Origin: Siderastrea radians | Taxonomy: Eukaryota; Cnidaria; Anthozoa; Scleractinia; Rhizangiidae | DNA: 64,000 nt | NCBI GenBank assembly: GCA_964017195.1 | Contig: OZ024887.1 | Span: 5,959,959-6,023,958 of the forward strand | Reading direction: 5' to 3' | Shown: positions 13,301 to 24,619 of the stretch, piece after piece | Layout: each line of letters opens with the position of its first letter | How positions within the stretch are numbered: position 1 is the first letter of the stretch | Translations under genes and position numbers: made by a program | The notes under the pieces: model-generated | Told to the model about the DNA's origin: nothing | Database searches by the model: none | What the model saw: the letters and a program-made list of their open reading frames with translations, nothing else

Positions 13301-16300
13301 ATTTCGTAAAGGTTTATTGCTTCAATTATTGTGCATTTTGGAGACCTGGAAAAATCTATCTGAGTCCCGGAAAAATCCTGGAAAATTGTTTATATGAAAG
13401 GGTATGGACCCTGTGGTGGCTTTACCTGTTACGTGTATGTACTAAAAAATGATTTGCTGAATTCTTCTCTTTGTTTGATTATCACAGAATTCATCGTCAT
13501 TCCTTGTGGATCATGGGAGAATATGCCAACAGTAAACAAGACATTCTGGATGTCACAGAGGAGATCAAGAAGGGATTGGGAGATGTAAGATCATTTCTTT
13601 TGAAATTGCAGAAATGTTAAGTTTAAGCTATTTCTGTGTATTCTTCTATCTCAACAACAACCACCACTGTTGTACAAATGTATATTATTGTTTCTCTAGG
13701 TTCCTATTGTTGATGATGAAATGAGAAGAGCTGCAGGGGATGTTCCAGAAGGTAGGAAATGAACTTATGTGATCACTATGGTGTTAATTAAGTCTTTATT
13801 TCATAAGATAAACACACATATCCTATGTTACAAAAATTGAGGGTAAAAAGCAAGCTACATTACATGAACTAACACTATTATTCTAATAACTAATGACATC
13901 CTGCTTTGTTATGGAATTGGAGGTGTAGTATTTTGGAGGGTCACTGGTTCTAGGCTAGGTTGCATTTGCATTGTGGTGGTGTTTCCTTGGACAAGAAACT
14001 TAACTTTACATTGCCTCCCTCCACCCAAGTGCATAAATGGGGGGTGGGGGTGGGGGGTTCAGCAAAAAACTGTTGGGGGTAACCCTGTGATGGACTAGCA
14101 TCCCATCCATAGGGGAGTAGCAATACTCTCATTTACATGTACATGTACCTCATGCTACAGAAACTGGGTTAAGATCTGGCTCTGTGGGCCACTTAGGCCC
14201 AAAGTTCGACTTTACCATTTGTTATTTTATTCTCCTTTGTTATGGAAAAAAGTGAGAATACGCATTGCATTTAGAACTTTAATCAACCTTTATGTTTCCA
14301 TGTATTTATTAAGGTTCAGAACAAGCTGCATCATCACAGAATTCAGGAGGGCAGCGTTTGGTGACAGCTGATGGCACTTATGCGACTCAGAGTGCACTCA
14401 GTGCTCCGGGCATCACATCCCTGCTAAAAAAAGATGAGGAAAAGAGGTAGCAATAACTTGTTTCCTTACAGCTTCAGTTTATTGCCAAGCTGACAGATCA
14501 AGATAATAAAGAAGAATGTAAAGGTTGTTTCTCAAAAACGTGACACCTAATTCTCAGAAGTTACGTTGTGACAATCCATAATTATTTTGACTTTGGTGCC
14601 TCCTAATACAGATGTATTTTTGCAAAGGTCATGTCTATGGGGAAAAAGAAGATCTTAGCAAGGGTTAGTGGAATCCGAAGAGAAAAATGTGGGTAACCAC
14701 ACATTTTCCAGAGATAATTAATCAACCATAATTCTAAAAAAGCGTTAAAATAGAGAGAATGTATGGCAATTTCTTTCCAAATTTAAGCTCAGTTATCTCT
14801 GAAAGATGTGTGGTTGCCCCCAGTTTTCTTTTTGGATTCTGATAGCCCTTGCTAAGATCTGCTTTTTCCTCAGTCATAAACAGCTCAAAAATATTGTTGT
14901 ATAAGGGGGGCAATTCCTTAAGAAACTCGAGTATCCCGAGGTACACAGAACGTATGCGCAGTAACAAAAGGAGGCACTGTCCTTAAAAGGGTTAAAAACT
15001 GGCTTGCCAAGATTAAAAGTTGAAAGTTTGTTTCAAGGAGAAATAATATTTCACAGAAATCTCTATTATGAAGTTTATTTTGAGTTTAGTCTGCACTTTA
15101 GAGTTAGTGCTGATGTCCAGAATGAATGTCACATTCTGAAAAACTACATGTAGGTCCATACAAAACAGTCTCCTCACTCATTCAGGCTCAGTCCTAGATA
15201 ATTGATGATTCAAATGTATGTTGCTGTTATCTATCTTCTAATTATTCTTGTGTTCAGTTTTTATGGGTAAGGATACATTCATGTCCAGGTGTCAAGAACA
15301 AAATATCCTGACAAAATTCTGACAAGCAATGGCATAATTGTTACATGTTTGTCACTTGTTCTGCACCAAAGCTGATTACATGTGTTATGTATGTTGTTGA
15401 AAAAATTATCAATCATTTACTTTGTTTGCCAACAGGCCTCCCTTGCGTCAGTATCTGTTGGATGGTGAATTCTTTGTGGGTGCTGCCATTGCTTGTACAT
15501 TGGCAAAACTTGCTCTTCGTTATCTGGACATAGAGGAGGACAAGGAGAAACAAAATGTAGGTGTACATCAGAACAGTTTTCAGTGAATGCCTGTTTGGCC
15601 CATTGAGAGATAGCTATAAAAGTTAGTTAAGACTCGTTGATTATGTTATTGCACAATAGACTGGATGTTTTTATTTCCCTTGTTGCAGTTATGGAATCAT
15701 TTTTGACCAGCTGCCTTCCTGTTCTTAGCCAGTGAATGTGGCAGGCATTCACTGTAGTCTGAAAAGCTGTAAAGTTGCTAAACGGGGTTGGAAGAGTGGC
15801 TTGTTGATCACCCCCCTCCCCCCCCCAGCTTGCTTGGCCTTACCATCTCCCCATCACTCGTGTGTGTAATTTGTACCAATATTCCCATATGTTTTTTTTT
15901 TTTTGGTTTAGGTCTTCTGTGCAAACTGTATGCTTATCATGGCCAGCATTTTGCACCTTGGGAAGTCTGGCTTACCCAAGAAGGTATGTGGTTTAGTGTG
16001 TATGATATTGATTGTGTTCACCAGGGGGCATGTGAGAACAACTTCTATCTATTTTCTTCTGACTTCTGAGTTGAATCAAATGATGGATCAAAAACCCTTC
16101 AAAATTAAGAAGTGTTGTGTTTTTTTCTCGTTATAATAGTTTTTCTCCTTGCAAGAATTCACTTGATATCTTGTTTTTGGTGTTCTTGAAGTATTTTTTG
16201 TGTGGGTGAAGATACTTATCAGTTCTCACAAAACGCCAGCAAAATCCTCGTGACATAGCTCCTTTAACCCTTGCACTCCCAAGAGTGCCTAAAATCAAAA

Positions 16301-19300
16301 TTCAAGACAAATCTCAGATCTCATTTTGTTAAAAAACATAAATATAAGTAGTGCCATGTGAAAGTACTTCTGATGAGGTTTCATTTGAACGGTCACACCA
16401 TAGGATTTCATCCACAGACTCAGAAATTACATGTAGAATCACCTTAATGTCTCCATAAGTGACTAGATGGGAGTGAAAGGGTTAATAATTTTCCTTGTGT
16501 AAGATTGCATTTCTTTTTGCAGGTTATTACTGATGATGATGTGGACCGAATCTCGCTGTGTGTGCGTGTTGTAGCAGAGCGTGTTCCACTCATGAAGAAC
16601 ATTTTCACTGTTGAGTGCCGCAATTCCTTGTCTTCCATGCTGGATGCCAACAAGAGGGGAGAAGAGGAGAAACTGAACAAGGTATTTCTATAATTTGTAC
16701 CTTCAGTCACGTTTTCCAAGGCAACAGTGACTTCCTGGATATCCAGGAACTGGCTAGGCCGCAAAACAGTCCATATTTTTTGCGTGAGTTGTTCTGGCAT
16801 AAAAATTGCATGGCTTAGAACAGGAAAAGCTTGGAGAGAGTGCAGGGAGAATGGGACCAGCAATTTGAACGTCCCTCCGTGAGATTTCAGAGAAAAAAGG
16901 ACGGAGAAAAAAGGACGGTGTGTCTCGTAGTCTAAGAAATGGCTGAGGTTTCTCGTAGAATGTGACAGAAAAAAAAGGAAATGATTTTTAGCTTCTCATG
17001 CTGTTGACCAACGCAATCTGCAGCACATTGAAACATTGGTTAACTGCAGAAAATGGCTTGGAAATCATGGTCGCATGCTTAGTTTTCCCGTCACTGTCAT
17101 TTCCTGGGCATCTCTTTTTTTTTTCCAATTGAAAGAATAATATGGCAATTAAAATTTGTTGTAACTACGAAAGGAACACTGTGGTAAAGCAAAGCTACAT
17201 AAATGTTTTTTTTAAGGTGGATATAGAGAAGGCTTTGGCGATTCAAGTTGATGACCCCATACCCTTCATGCAGTTGTTGGCAAAGGCTGATTCAGGAATT
17301 ACTGAGGTAAGGGCAAACTGCAGTTTTTGAAGCAAGTACTCTAGTTCACAAGCAACCCGGCATCTCTCTTTAATGACCACCTTCATAAAATCTCATGAAA
17401 ATTAATTCTTAATCAAAGACTGCAATGAAAATTAGGAGTTTGACCATTTGGCTGTTACATAGCATAGCCTAGAAAATGTAGGAGTTGAAGTCAGGACAAC
17501 CCCACTACTTGGTCAGAAATCGGACATCAGGATTGCAACTCCAACGCCCTTAAAAACACCCACATTTCCTTTGCATTGTGGGCTTGTTTTTATCGGAGCA
17601 CATGTATGCTTGCTGATTTGTAACTGGATTGGTATTTTGTGTCTTCCTACCCTGGCTATCAGAGGTTTCCTTGCATGCTTTTTTGAAGCGGATGTCGACT
17701 AAAGGCCACATAAGAAAATGTACGACACTCAGTTCTTGCGTGGTCGAAGTGTTTCCTTATATTTTAATGACAGTCAAGACTGCGTGTAAGTTCTGTGGAT
17801 TTGTTTTACAGGATCAGTTTGCATTAGCTCTGTCTCAAGCGGTTGGTTCTGCCGGTGGAAAGAAAGAGGACGAACTGGTTGGCTCTAAACTGAACAAGGT
17901 ACAGTTACCAAGAACAAAAATGAACCCTCATTCTTTTTGCCTTTTCGCCTTTTCGGCCAAATTCTTTGTCCGAATGAAGTGAATTAAAGAAATGTATGAA
18001 ACCATCTTAGATAATTACAGTCAGTGAACGTCATTTACGAATTTGAAACGAACATCCAAAGTTCCTCTTGGTAAATTCTAAGAATTGAATGGAATCTTGA
18101 AAATATTATATCAGAAAGTCGCGAATTAACTGCAAAATACTATCACCATTCGGATAAAAAACCTGGTATATCTTATAGAAAAATGATATTTCATGACTAT
18201 TTATCTTTGATTAACCAAGAAAGTTCTCACGGGAATTCTGAAACTCCTAACTAGTGTTCAAAATTGAAATGCAAATTCGAGAACTTGGTTCGAATTACAA
18301 AGATGTGGTTCACACGTGACGTAGATTGACTGTAAGTTGTTGATCATCTACATGTACATCACTTAGGTGGCGCAGTTGACAGGCTTCTCTGACCCAGTCT
18401 ACGCCGAGGCGTATGTGAATGTGAACCAGTACGACATTGTGCTGGACTTGCTGATTGTTAATCAGACATCGGACACGCTGCAGAATGTCACTTTGGAGTT
18501 GGCCACACTTGGTAAGACAAACTCGGTTACATTACAGTTGTTTGTTTGCCACAGAGAACAGAAGGACGAAGTTCAAAGAAAAAATGCAGTTTTTTTTTTG
18601 GCAATTTATAAACAAAGCAGTGTTTTACCTGTCAAAATACATTAATAAATGAAGTGAAAAATGTACAACGGTGGCGAGGAAGGTAACAAAGTGGAATAAA
18701 AGTAGCTTATGAGTTTCTCATCTTACTCCTTAAATGATGAAATTGGCTTTGGGTGCTCAGAAAAACTTGTAATTGAAGCAAGAGAGACTTGTTGAATTTC
18801 CCTCCCATTCTCCTTTTTGATCATGTCTCGTAAATGTATAGGGGTTTTTCTGTAAAGTCTGTTGTAGAACTTACCCCTTCGCTCTTTTTCTTACATGCAT
18901 GTATGAGTTCCTCTAACGTCATTGTATCTTTACTTGTTTTAGGAGACCTGAAGCTGGTTGAAAAGCCGCAGCCCATCATGTTGGGACCAAATGACTTCTC
19001 TAACATCAAGGTACGTATACAAAACTTGCAGCGTGACACTACGTCTCCATTTAGAAGAGTATAGTGTGACCATTGCATGACAAGTCACGTCTTTTGCTCC
19101 AACTAAATTGTAGTACATTTCAGGGTCTTCATCAAGGCCAGACTTTACAAAGGCCCTACTTCACGAAGAGCTGTGCTCTCTGTCTTTTTTCAAATCCTGA
19201 ATAATTTTCTTTTTTTCTTCAGGCGAATGTGAAAGTGTCATCGACAGAGAATGGAATCATTTTTGGGAACATAGGTTAGTATCAAAGATAATTCAGTTAC

Positions 19301-22300
19301 ATTGTAGCTGTTTCTTAAAGCTATTTTCTCTTCTCGCATCTGCTTGTTTTTCCTTAATGACCTTTACTGCAAGTTAAAGAAAATACAGTCGAATCTCCCA
19401 TAGCGGAAATTAACCTCCCGCAAGTTGGCCCCTTCCTACCTAGCCTATGAACGGGCTCCTCAGTCCTTTCTTTTCACCTTATCGCTAACCCAAGTCCGAG
19501 TAGACTCTCAGTTGTGGTCCCAGCCACTCTTATATGACACTTATGTCGTTTAATTGGTGCACATACTACTTTTTTTTGTCACCTCACTGTTTTCCCCTCT
19601 CCAAAGTGGGCACTTCAGTGCACTGTAGTGCCAACAATATAAACTTTGGTATCTTTTTGTACATTCGCAGTTTAAGGTGAACGTAGCGTTGTGCCAAACT
19701 AACAAATTTCGGGCGTTTATTTTACCCGCTATTGCGTTTTCTTCTCCTTCTCCTTTGAAAGCCTGGAACAAGCTACCACACCAGTAGCGGTTTAATGCTC
19801 AAGGTAATTTTGTTTGCCTTTTTGTTGAGGTTGTTTGTTTGTTTTTCAGTGTATGATGTGTCAGGCGGTACCGGGGATCGTAACTGTGTTGTGTTGAATG
19901 ACATTCATATCGACATCATGGACTACATTGTGCCGGCCACTTGTACTGACTCAGAGTTCAGGCAAATGTGGGCCGAGTTCGAGTGGGAAAACAAGGTAAA
20001 TTAGACCCCCTACAGTGATGTGTGACAAATAAAAATCAACGTAGTAAAGTAAATATCAGCTGTCGAGACTTGCGCTCATAACTGTGGGGATGGGGAGCAA
20101 AGGATTGTGGGAGGTTGAGGTGACAGACTTGGGGCATTTGACCTCCCTCCTCGCCTCCCCCACCTTGGACAGTTCATGTACTCCAAGGCTACCAGACAAT
20201 ATGTGTGCCCTGAGTGGTGGCAAATTACTTTTAAGGGCCCATTAAAGTATCTCGTTGCTATGATATGCGGTTGCCATGCACGTGCAATTTTACTTCCGGT
20301 CGTCCGCAAATTTTTCGCGCGCTTTCTGGCCTCCTGGCGCCGGCCCATCGCCGGTTCAAGTCGCCGATAACTTTTTTTATTTCAGTTGCGACAAACACAA
20401 AAGAAACTCTTTTGTTTGCTTTTTAAATTGATTTTAATTTTCTGCTTTAAGTTTACAACATGTGAGTTGTGCCTTTGTTTCAGTTGAAAATGAGTTCGAA
20501 GCTATCCACGTACGCACGTAAACAGAAAGCGCAGTGATGGCTGCAAGACGATGGGGAAATGCAGATCGCGAAAAGCCGACATTCAAAGATTTTCAGTGTC
20601 AGGTCGGGGATAGAAATGTCAGTGATGCGGAGGCAAACCGAAATAAGTACTGTGCCATCATCCCGAACCCATAAAGAAATCCCTGTGTCCGCGGCCGTGA
20701 CTTGCTAGAAAACTGTAATCGATGTGCGAACCTGTGAACTGTCCTTCCGAACCTGAGCAACTCCAGTGTTTAGACAGCTCTTCAAGAAACGAAGCTCTCG
20801 AGGCCACTGACTTGCAGCCACTGTCGTAAGACAGCGTGGAGCAGCATACAGCAAGAAAGGAAGCTTGTAAATTGTCCTTGAAAGCAGCTCTATCGCGCGA
20901 ATTTCATGTCCACATCGACAATGCTATTATTAAAGCACACGATAGAATACCTGACAAATAATGGCGAGCTCGATACATCTGATGGGCAACGTCTGCTAAC
21001 AACATCACTTGAGAAATTAGCAAAAAGTAATTTAAGCGATCTAAAAGACTGTGACTGTAGAAAGGACTGAGAAATACGAATTTTGTTCGGTAAAACAAAA
21101 CACAGAAGAGTTTGAGTTCGAGTGCAGTCGATGTGGACAGAAATTCAGCTTGAAGAGTGATACCTCTGTCGTGAAAGCCACAACTCGTCCAAGGTCTGCA
21201 ATACGTAACGTAATCGTTGCTCTTTCATTCCTTGTCAGTGGGCAGTATTTCAAAGATTATCATAAAATTCTCTGGACTCTAAGTCTGGACCAAGTCAATT
21301 CGACTCGGTGGATCCACATTGTTGAATGGCTTGCGCCGTTCGTAAAACAGATCGCTGACTGGAGCGTGAAAGAAGCGAGAACTGAAGCAATCCAACGGAA
21401 AAACCAATCATCATTACACATCCAGTTCGACGGCTTTTATCTGACTCGCGGCCATTATTCCAACAACAGCTCAGCTCAGCTCAGCTCAGCTACCGACCAC
21501 GATGCCAAGAATGGGAAAATTATCGCCTTAGCGACCTAGCCATTTAACGCTTAGGCACCTGGCCATTGAAAAAGTAGCGTCACTTCCGGTGCCTCGAAAA
21601 ATGTACTTTTCTTGTCGAGAAGTAAACGTAGCTGCTGCATTTTAAAAGAATTCGAAAAAACATCTTTTTTTCTCGAAATTTAAGCATCCTTTTTGCAAAA
21701 AAACAGAAAACAAAAAAATTATACCCAAAAGAGTGGTCAAAGAAGCACAGTTTTCATTCTTATTTGTCTATTTTTCTTCGTAAACCAAAATGCATGCTTA
21801 AATTTCCTCAAGACGGTTTATGAAATGGTACGGTACAAGAAATTATGGACAAAAAGGTAAGTCTTGAAGTAAAAACGCATTTTTCTGTTTCTGATCACGT
21901 GACATGGGGCGTGGTCCGATGACGTCATAAACTGAACCACACTTGCCCTCAATGAATGTTGTCCAAATTTGGTCCAATGAAAGCATACATGTGTTGAGTT
22001 ACAGCAAACTCATTTTTCCCTAGCAACGGCTAAAAAGATACTGTAATGGGCCCTTAATATCGCGGTAGAGTATAGGAGCAAACAGTTCTTGCGTGTTGTA
22101 GTCGTGCTGTTTCCATAGACAGGGAACCGTGCTCCACATGCTCTCTCTTCACTCAAAGTGTTAAACCCCTAGGGTATCCCAAGAAAATGCTTGGGTTAGT
22201 GCTACAATGGACTAGCATCCCACCCAAGGAGAGTAGTAATACTCTTAGTCACTTAATGCTGGGTGTCCTGTGATGGATTAGCATCCCATCCAGGGGAGAG

Positions 22301-24599
22301 CGGTAATACTCCTAGTCACTTAATGCTGGGTAGCCTGTGATGGATTAGCATCCCATCCAGGGGAGAGCAGTAATACGCCTAGTCACTTAATGCTGGGTGT
22401 CCTGTGATGGATTAGCATCCCATCCAGGGGAGAGTAGTAATGCTCCTAGTCACTTAATGCTGGGTATCCTGTGATGGATTAGCATCCCATCCAGGGGGAG
22501 TAGTAATACTCCTAGTCACTTTATGCTGGGTATCCTGTGATGGATTAGCATCCCATCCAGGGGGAGTAGTAATGCTCCTAGTCACTTTATGCTGGACATC
22601 CTGTGATGGATTAGCATCCCATCCAGGCCTTCCAGGGGGAGTAGTAATGCTCCTAGTCACTTTATGCTGGGTATCCTGTGATGGACTAGCATCCCATCCA
22701 GGGGGCAGTAGCTATACTCTTAGTTGCCTCAACCGGAATTAAGCGCTGCTTGTGTGGACCGAATGCAGCTAAACTGTTAACAACTGCATAACTTATGACC
22801 TAAAATCCTTTTGGAAGCCTCGGGTATTTTCTGGGCTTGCTGTTCAACTATTTATCCTTTCTTCTTAAGTATGGAGATCGGTGTCCGAAGTGCTTATTTT
22901 CACGTTATTTTATTATTATTTTTTTTTTGTATTTTCTTTTAGGTGACCGTAAACACGAACATCAGTGATCTCCGCGAATACTTGGATCATTTAATTGCTT
23001 CAACAAACATGAAATGTTTGACCCCTGAAAAGGTTAGTAATAAATACTTGTCAAGTCTGCTACTCGCTTCACCCTTTCTGCCTAGCTTCTACTATTAATG
23101 ATAATAATAATGAAATAATGATGATGATGATAATGCTCTTTCCAACTTATATATGACTGGCCCGCCTAGATCAGCAACTGCTACCTGAGGGCCAGTCGAC
23201 TGTAGTAAGAATTATTAATGTGAGTTGAAAAGTTGAAGTTGAAGTTAATTATCTCCAGAAAAAAAAATGGCTTAACTCTTTCATTCACATATTTTCCGAA
23301 ATTGGAAATTATCCGTAATTAGATTTTGCAAAATAACCTCCTCACCAAGATGTATCTTTCATTTGAGTGATTGTTACGTGTAAAGACTTCATCCTTTACC
23401 TTAAAAAGTGAGTCAAATTAGCCGACTCAAAGTTTGACTTTGTCGTCTTTGGCGTATGTAATCTTGATAAAGTTTAACCACGGTTTTCCTTTGTTTGTCC
23501 GCAGGCTTTAGCCGGAGATTGCGGTTTCATGGCGGCTAACCTGTACGCCCGCAGCATCTTTGGAGAGGATGCTTTAGCTAATGTGTCAATCGAGAAACCA
23601 AGCGACCAATCAGGGCCCTCGGTTACTGGTCACGTGCGCATTCGGGCAAAGAGTCAGGTAATGGATAATTATTTTGTCGAAGGAGTAACTATATCCTTAA
23701 CTTTGGAAGACCACGATATTACTGAATTCAGTTGGGAGGTAAAAAGGACACGCCAGGTGCAGTTCTAAGGGGGGTGCCTGTGGTCTGGAATTCTTTGGCA
23801 ACTGATAAGTAATGGTAATTGGACTAAGAAGAGTACAATTCTGGGAGTAATCGTGCTAGTAATTTTAAATCAGCCGAGCGCGCAGCGCGAGGACGATTTG
23901 AAATTACGAGCACGATTACCCCAACCAATTAATCGTATCTATAATAAAATGGGAGATTAGAAAATCTACCTGCCCTTCGGGGACATTTTTTAAATTATCA
24001 GTTTTGCAAGTAGTGAAGAAACAGCGATAAAAATAACCCATTTCAGTGCACCTGATTGACGCGCGCGCAGCCTACTCGTCCGATTTCAGCTATCCAGTTA
24101 CAAAAAGTTCAAGCAATTGGACAGCTGTAATTGGACACCCACGTGATCAATCTCCAACTATGTATCAAATAGGCGCACGGAGAACCAATCACAATCGAGC
24201 ATTTTGTTATAGATACGATTAACGTGCCTTACATCCACTAGTGGAAGGAAGATATTTAAAGGGCATCAACCGATCCACGTGTACTAAATGCCAGCTACAG
24301 ATGCACAGAAATCTTTTCGTGGTGGTTTTTCTGTTTTGTGACCTGGCTACAACGAAGGGGTTACCAAAAAACAAACAAACAAACAAACAAAAAACAGAAA
24401 AACTGAATCATAAATGACTTGTTTTCACCGTTTGAGACAGCATAGTCCCCTGCTTAGCTATTATTTATGTTTTTTTACATCCACAGTTCACACATGACTT
24501 CTTATATTCATATTGATATATTTTGGTTTCTGTTTTCAGGGAATGGCTCTTAGCTTAGGAGACAAGATCAACCTATCACAGAAGAAAGCAACTAAGTGA
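5275..24599 (+). CDS. COPB1: Coatomer subunit beta (beta-COP), complete, 27 exons
   Basis: This is a core subunit of the COPI coat that forms vesicles for retrograde Golgi-ER and intra-Golgi transport. Exons: 5275-5365, 6867-7096, 7705-7767, 8549-8655, 9086-9200, 9317-9409, 10127-10264, 10936-11055, 11776-11883, 12072-12149, 12591-12659, 12863-13008, 13488-13584, 13700-13751, 14314-14446, 15436-15556, 15912-15983, 16523-16681, 17217-17306, 17812-17898, 18367-18511, 18943-19010, 19223-19274, 19850-19995, 22943-23032, 23505-23657, 24540-24599. All have GT-AG borders and they total 2,883 nt, or 960 residues (human 953). The adaptin-type N-terminal HEAT solenoid covers roughly residues 20-540 ([32 protein letters not shown]). 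The C-terminal appendage and platform follow ([59 protein letters not shown]). The start was chosen because the first exon gives the conserved CYTLINV N-terminus. No defects were seen. Confidence 0.98.
5827..6085. repeat. Two-copy tandem repeat of about 130 bp in COPB1 intron 1
   Basis: The block starting GCACTTTAGAT at 5827 is repeated from 5957 with a few substitutions and small gaps. Both copies contain ACCTCTTATCTCAAACCATT. A smaller duplication follows at about 6150-6208, where TTTCAAGAAAAATATACAGT occurs twice. Confidence 0.8.
7331..7356. repeat. AT dinucleotide microsatellite
   Basis: About 13 AT units followed by a T run, within COPB1 intron 2. Confidence 0.9.
7835..8517. mobile_element. 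PIF/Harbinger-like MITE in COPB1 intron 3
   Basis: The left end GGGCCTTTTTCCACTGAGG and the right end, read in reverse complement as GGGCCTGTTTACATGGAGA, begin long imperfect inverted repeats rich in GGTAGG and GGTAACC. A TAA lies directly outside each end (7832-7834 and 8518-8520), as expected for the 3-bp TWA target duplications of Harbinger elements. At 683 bp with no transposase frame it is non-autonomous. Confidence 0.75.
11357..11517. mobile_element. Small foldback element in COPB1 intron 8
   Basis: Arms at 11357-11383 and 11491-11517 match as reverse complements at 25 of 27 positions (GCTAAATGTTCCAACATTGT...). The interior is rich in the word CAACATT and its complement. It resembles dispersed CAACATTTGTTG-type elements. 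No target duplication was resolved. Confidence 0.6.
13123..13412. mobile_element. GTCCTGGAAA-rich MITE in COPB1 intron 12
   Basis: The element is dominated by repeats of AAGTCCTGGAAA. It begins AAGGGTTCGTAT and ends GGTATGGACCCTG, imperfect inverted termini. Its right half contains a 76-codon frame that is only a by-product of the repeats. Confidence 0.5.
13920..14215 (+). mobile_element. SINE copy in COPB1 intron 14
   Basis: The body contains GGACAAGAAACTTAAC, CCTCCCTCCACCCA, CATAAATGG, and the core ACCCTGTGATGGACTAGCAT followed by CCATCCATAGGGGAGTAG. It ends in CTGTGGGCCACTTAGGCCC. The same core occurs tandemly at 22193-22726, and the upstream part recurs at about 31551-31740. The tRNA-like head is degraded. 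SINE identity is from recollection of coral repeats and the shared order of blocks. Confidence 0.6.
14598..14976. mobile_element. Long inverted-repeat element in COPB1 intron 15
   Basis: The stretch around 14640-14716 (GAAGATCTTAGCAAGGG ... AACCACACATTTTCCAGAGATAA) returns as an imperfect reverse complement at about 14796-14872. The pairing continues more weakly outwards to TGCCTCCTAATAC on the left and AGGAGGCACTGTCC on the right. It is a foldback MITE with no coding capacity. Confidence 0.65.
16268..16481. mobile_element. TTAA-type MITE in COPB1 intron 17
   Basis: Begins CCCTTGCACTCCC and ends GGGAGTGAAAGGG, which are inverted termini with one mismatch. TTAA lies directly outside both ends (16264-16267 and 16482-16485), the target duplication of piggyBac and Kolobok elements. 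It is 214 bp and non-coding. Confidence 0.7.
20235..22053 (+). mobile_element. Kolobok-like DNA transposon, decayed, in COPB1 intron 24
   Basis: Termini are GGGCCCATTAAAGTATCT on the left and, read in reverse complement, GGGCCCATTACAGTATCT on the right, differing at one position. TTAA flanks both ends (20231-20234 and 22054-22057). The 1,819-bp interior carries remnants of a transposase in several frames with stops. TTAA duplications and a zinc-binding plus DDE-like protein fit the Kolobok superfamily; piggyBac is the alternative. It occupies most of the largest COPB1 intron. Confidence 0.75.
21051..21539 (+). pseudogene. Transposase fragment of the Kolobok-like element
   Basis: A 162-residue open piece contains a CxxC zinc-binding pair ([10 protein letters not shown]) and, further on, the motif [16 protein letters not shown]. 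This motif contains an aspartate in a context I associate with a DDE-type transposase family common in cnidarian genomes. Upstream frames (about 20490-21050) hold further coding remnants broken by stops. A run of repeated CAGCT near 21475 disturbs the C-terminal part. The downstream catalytic region is missing, so the protein cannot be active. The superfamily call leans on the TTAA termini. Confidence 0.55.
22193..22726. repeat. Minisatellite of about 67 bp, roughly eight copies
   Basis: Each unit reads approximately AGTCACTTAATGCTGGGTGT, CCTGTGATGGATTAGCATCC, CATCCAGGGGAGAG, GTAATACTCCT. Later copies carry a GGGGGAG variant and one has a small internal duplication (CCATCCAGGCCTTCCAGGGG). The unit is the core of the SINE at 13920-14215, so the array arose by tandem amplification of a SINE segment. 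It lies in COPB1 intron 24, next to the Kolobok-like element. Confidence 0.85.
23811..24231. mobile_element. Dispersed hairpin repeat in COPB1 intron 26
   Basis: A stem forms between GTAATCGTGC at 23847 and GCACGATTAC at 23910, extended by AATTTTAAATC against GATTTGAAATT, with a GCGCGCAGCGCG loop. The flanks contain GGTAATTGGACT and a repeated CAATTGGACAGCTG-like word. It resembles a common coral interspersed repeat. Ends and target duplication are uncertain. Confidence 0.45.
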
Positions 24600-24611
24600 A
24601 GCTTACCACTT

Positions 24612-24617
24612 AATAAA
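24612..24617 (+). terminator. Polyadenylation signal candidate for COPB1
   Basis: AATAAA lies 13 bases after the COPB1 stop. If used, the 3' UTR would be only about 30 bases. No other canonical AATAAA was noticed in the next 400 bases, though ATTAAA occurs near 25087. Confidence 0.5.
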
Positions 24618-24619
24618 TT

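Noticed and set aside
22454..22660. Repetitive 68-codon protein with [17 protein letters not shown] units
   Set aside because: It is a translation of the SINE-derived minisatellite.
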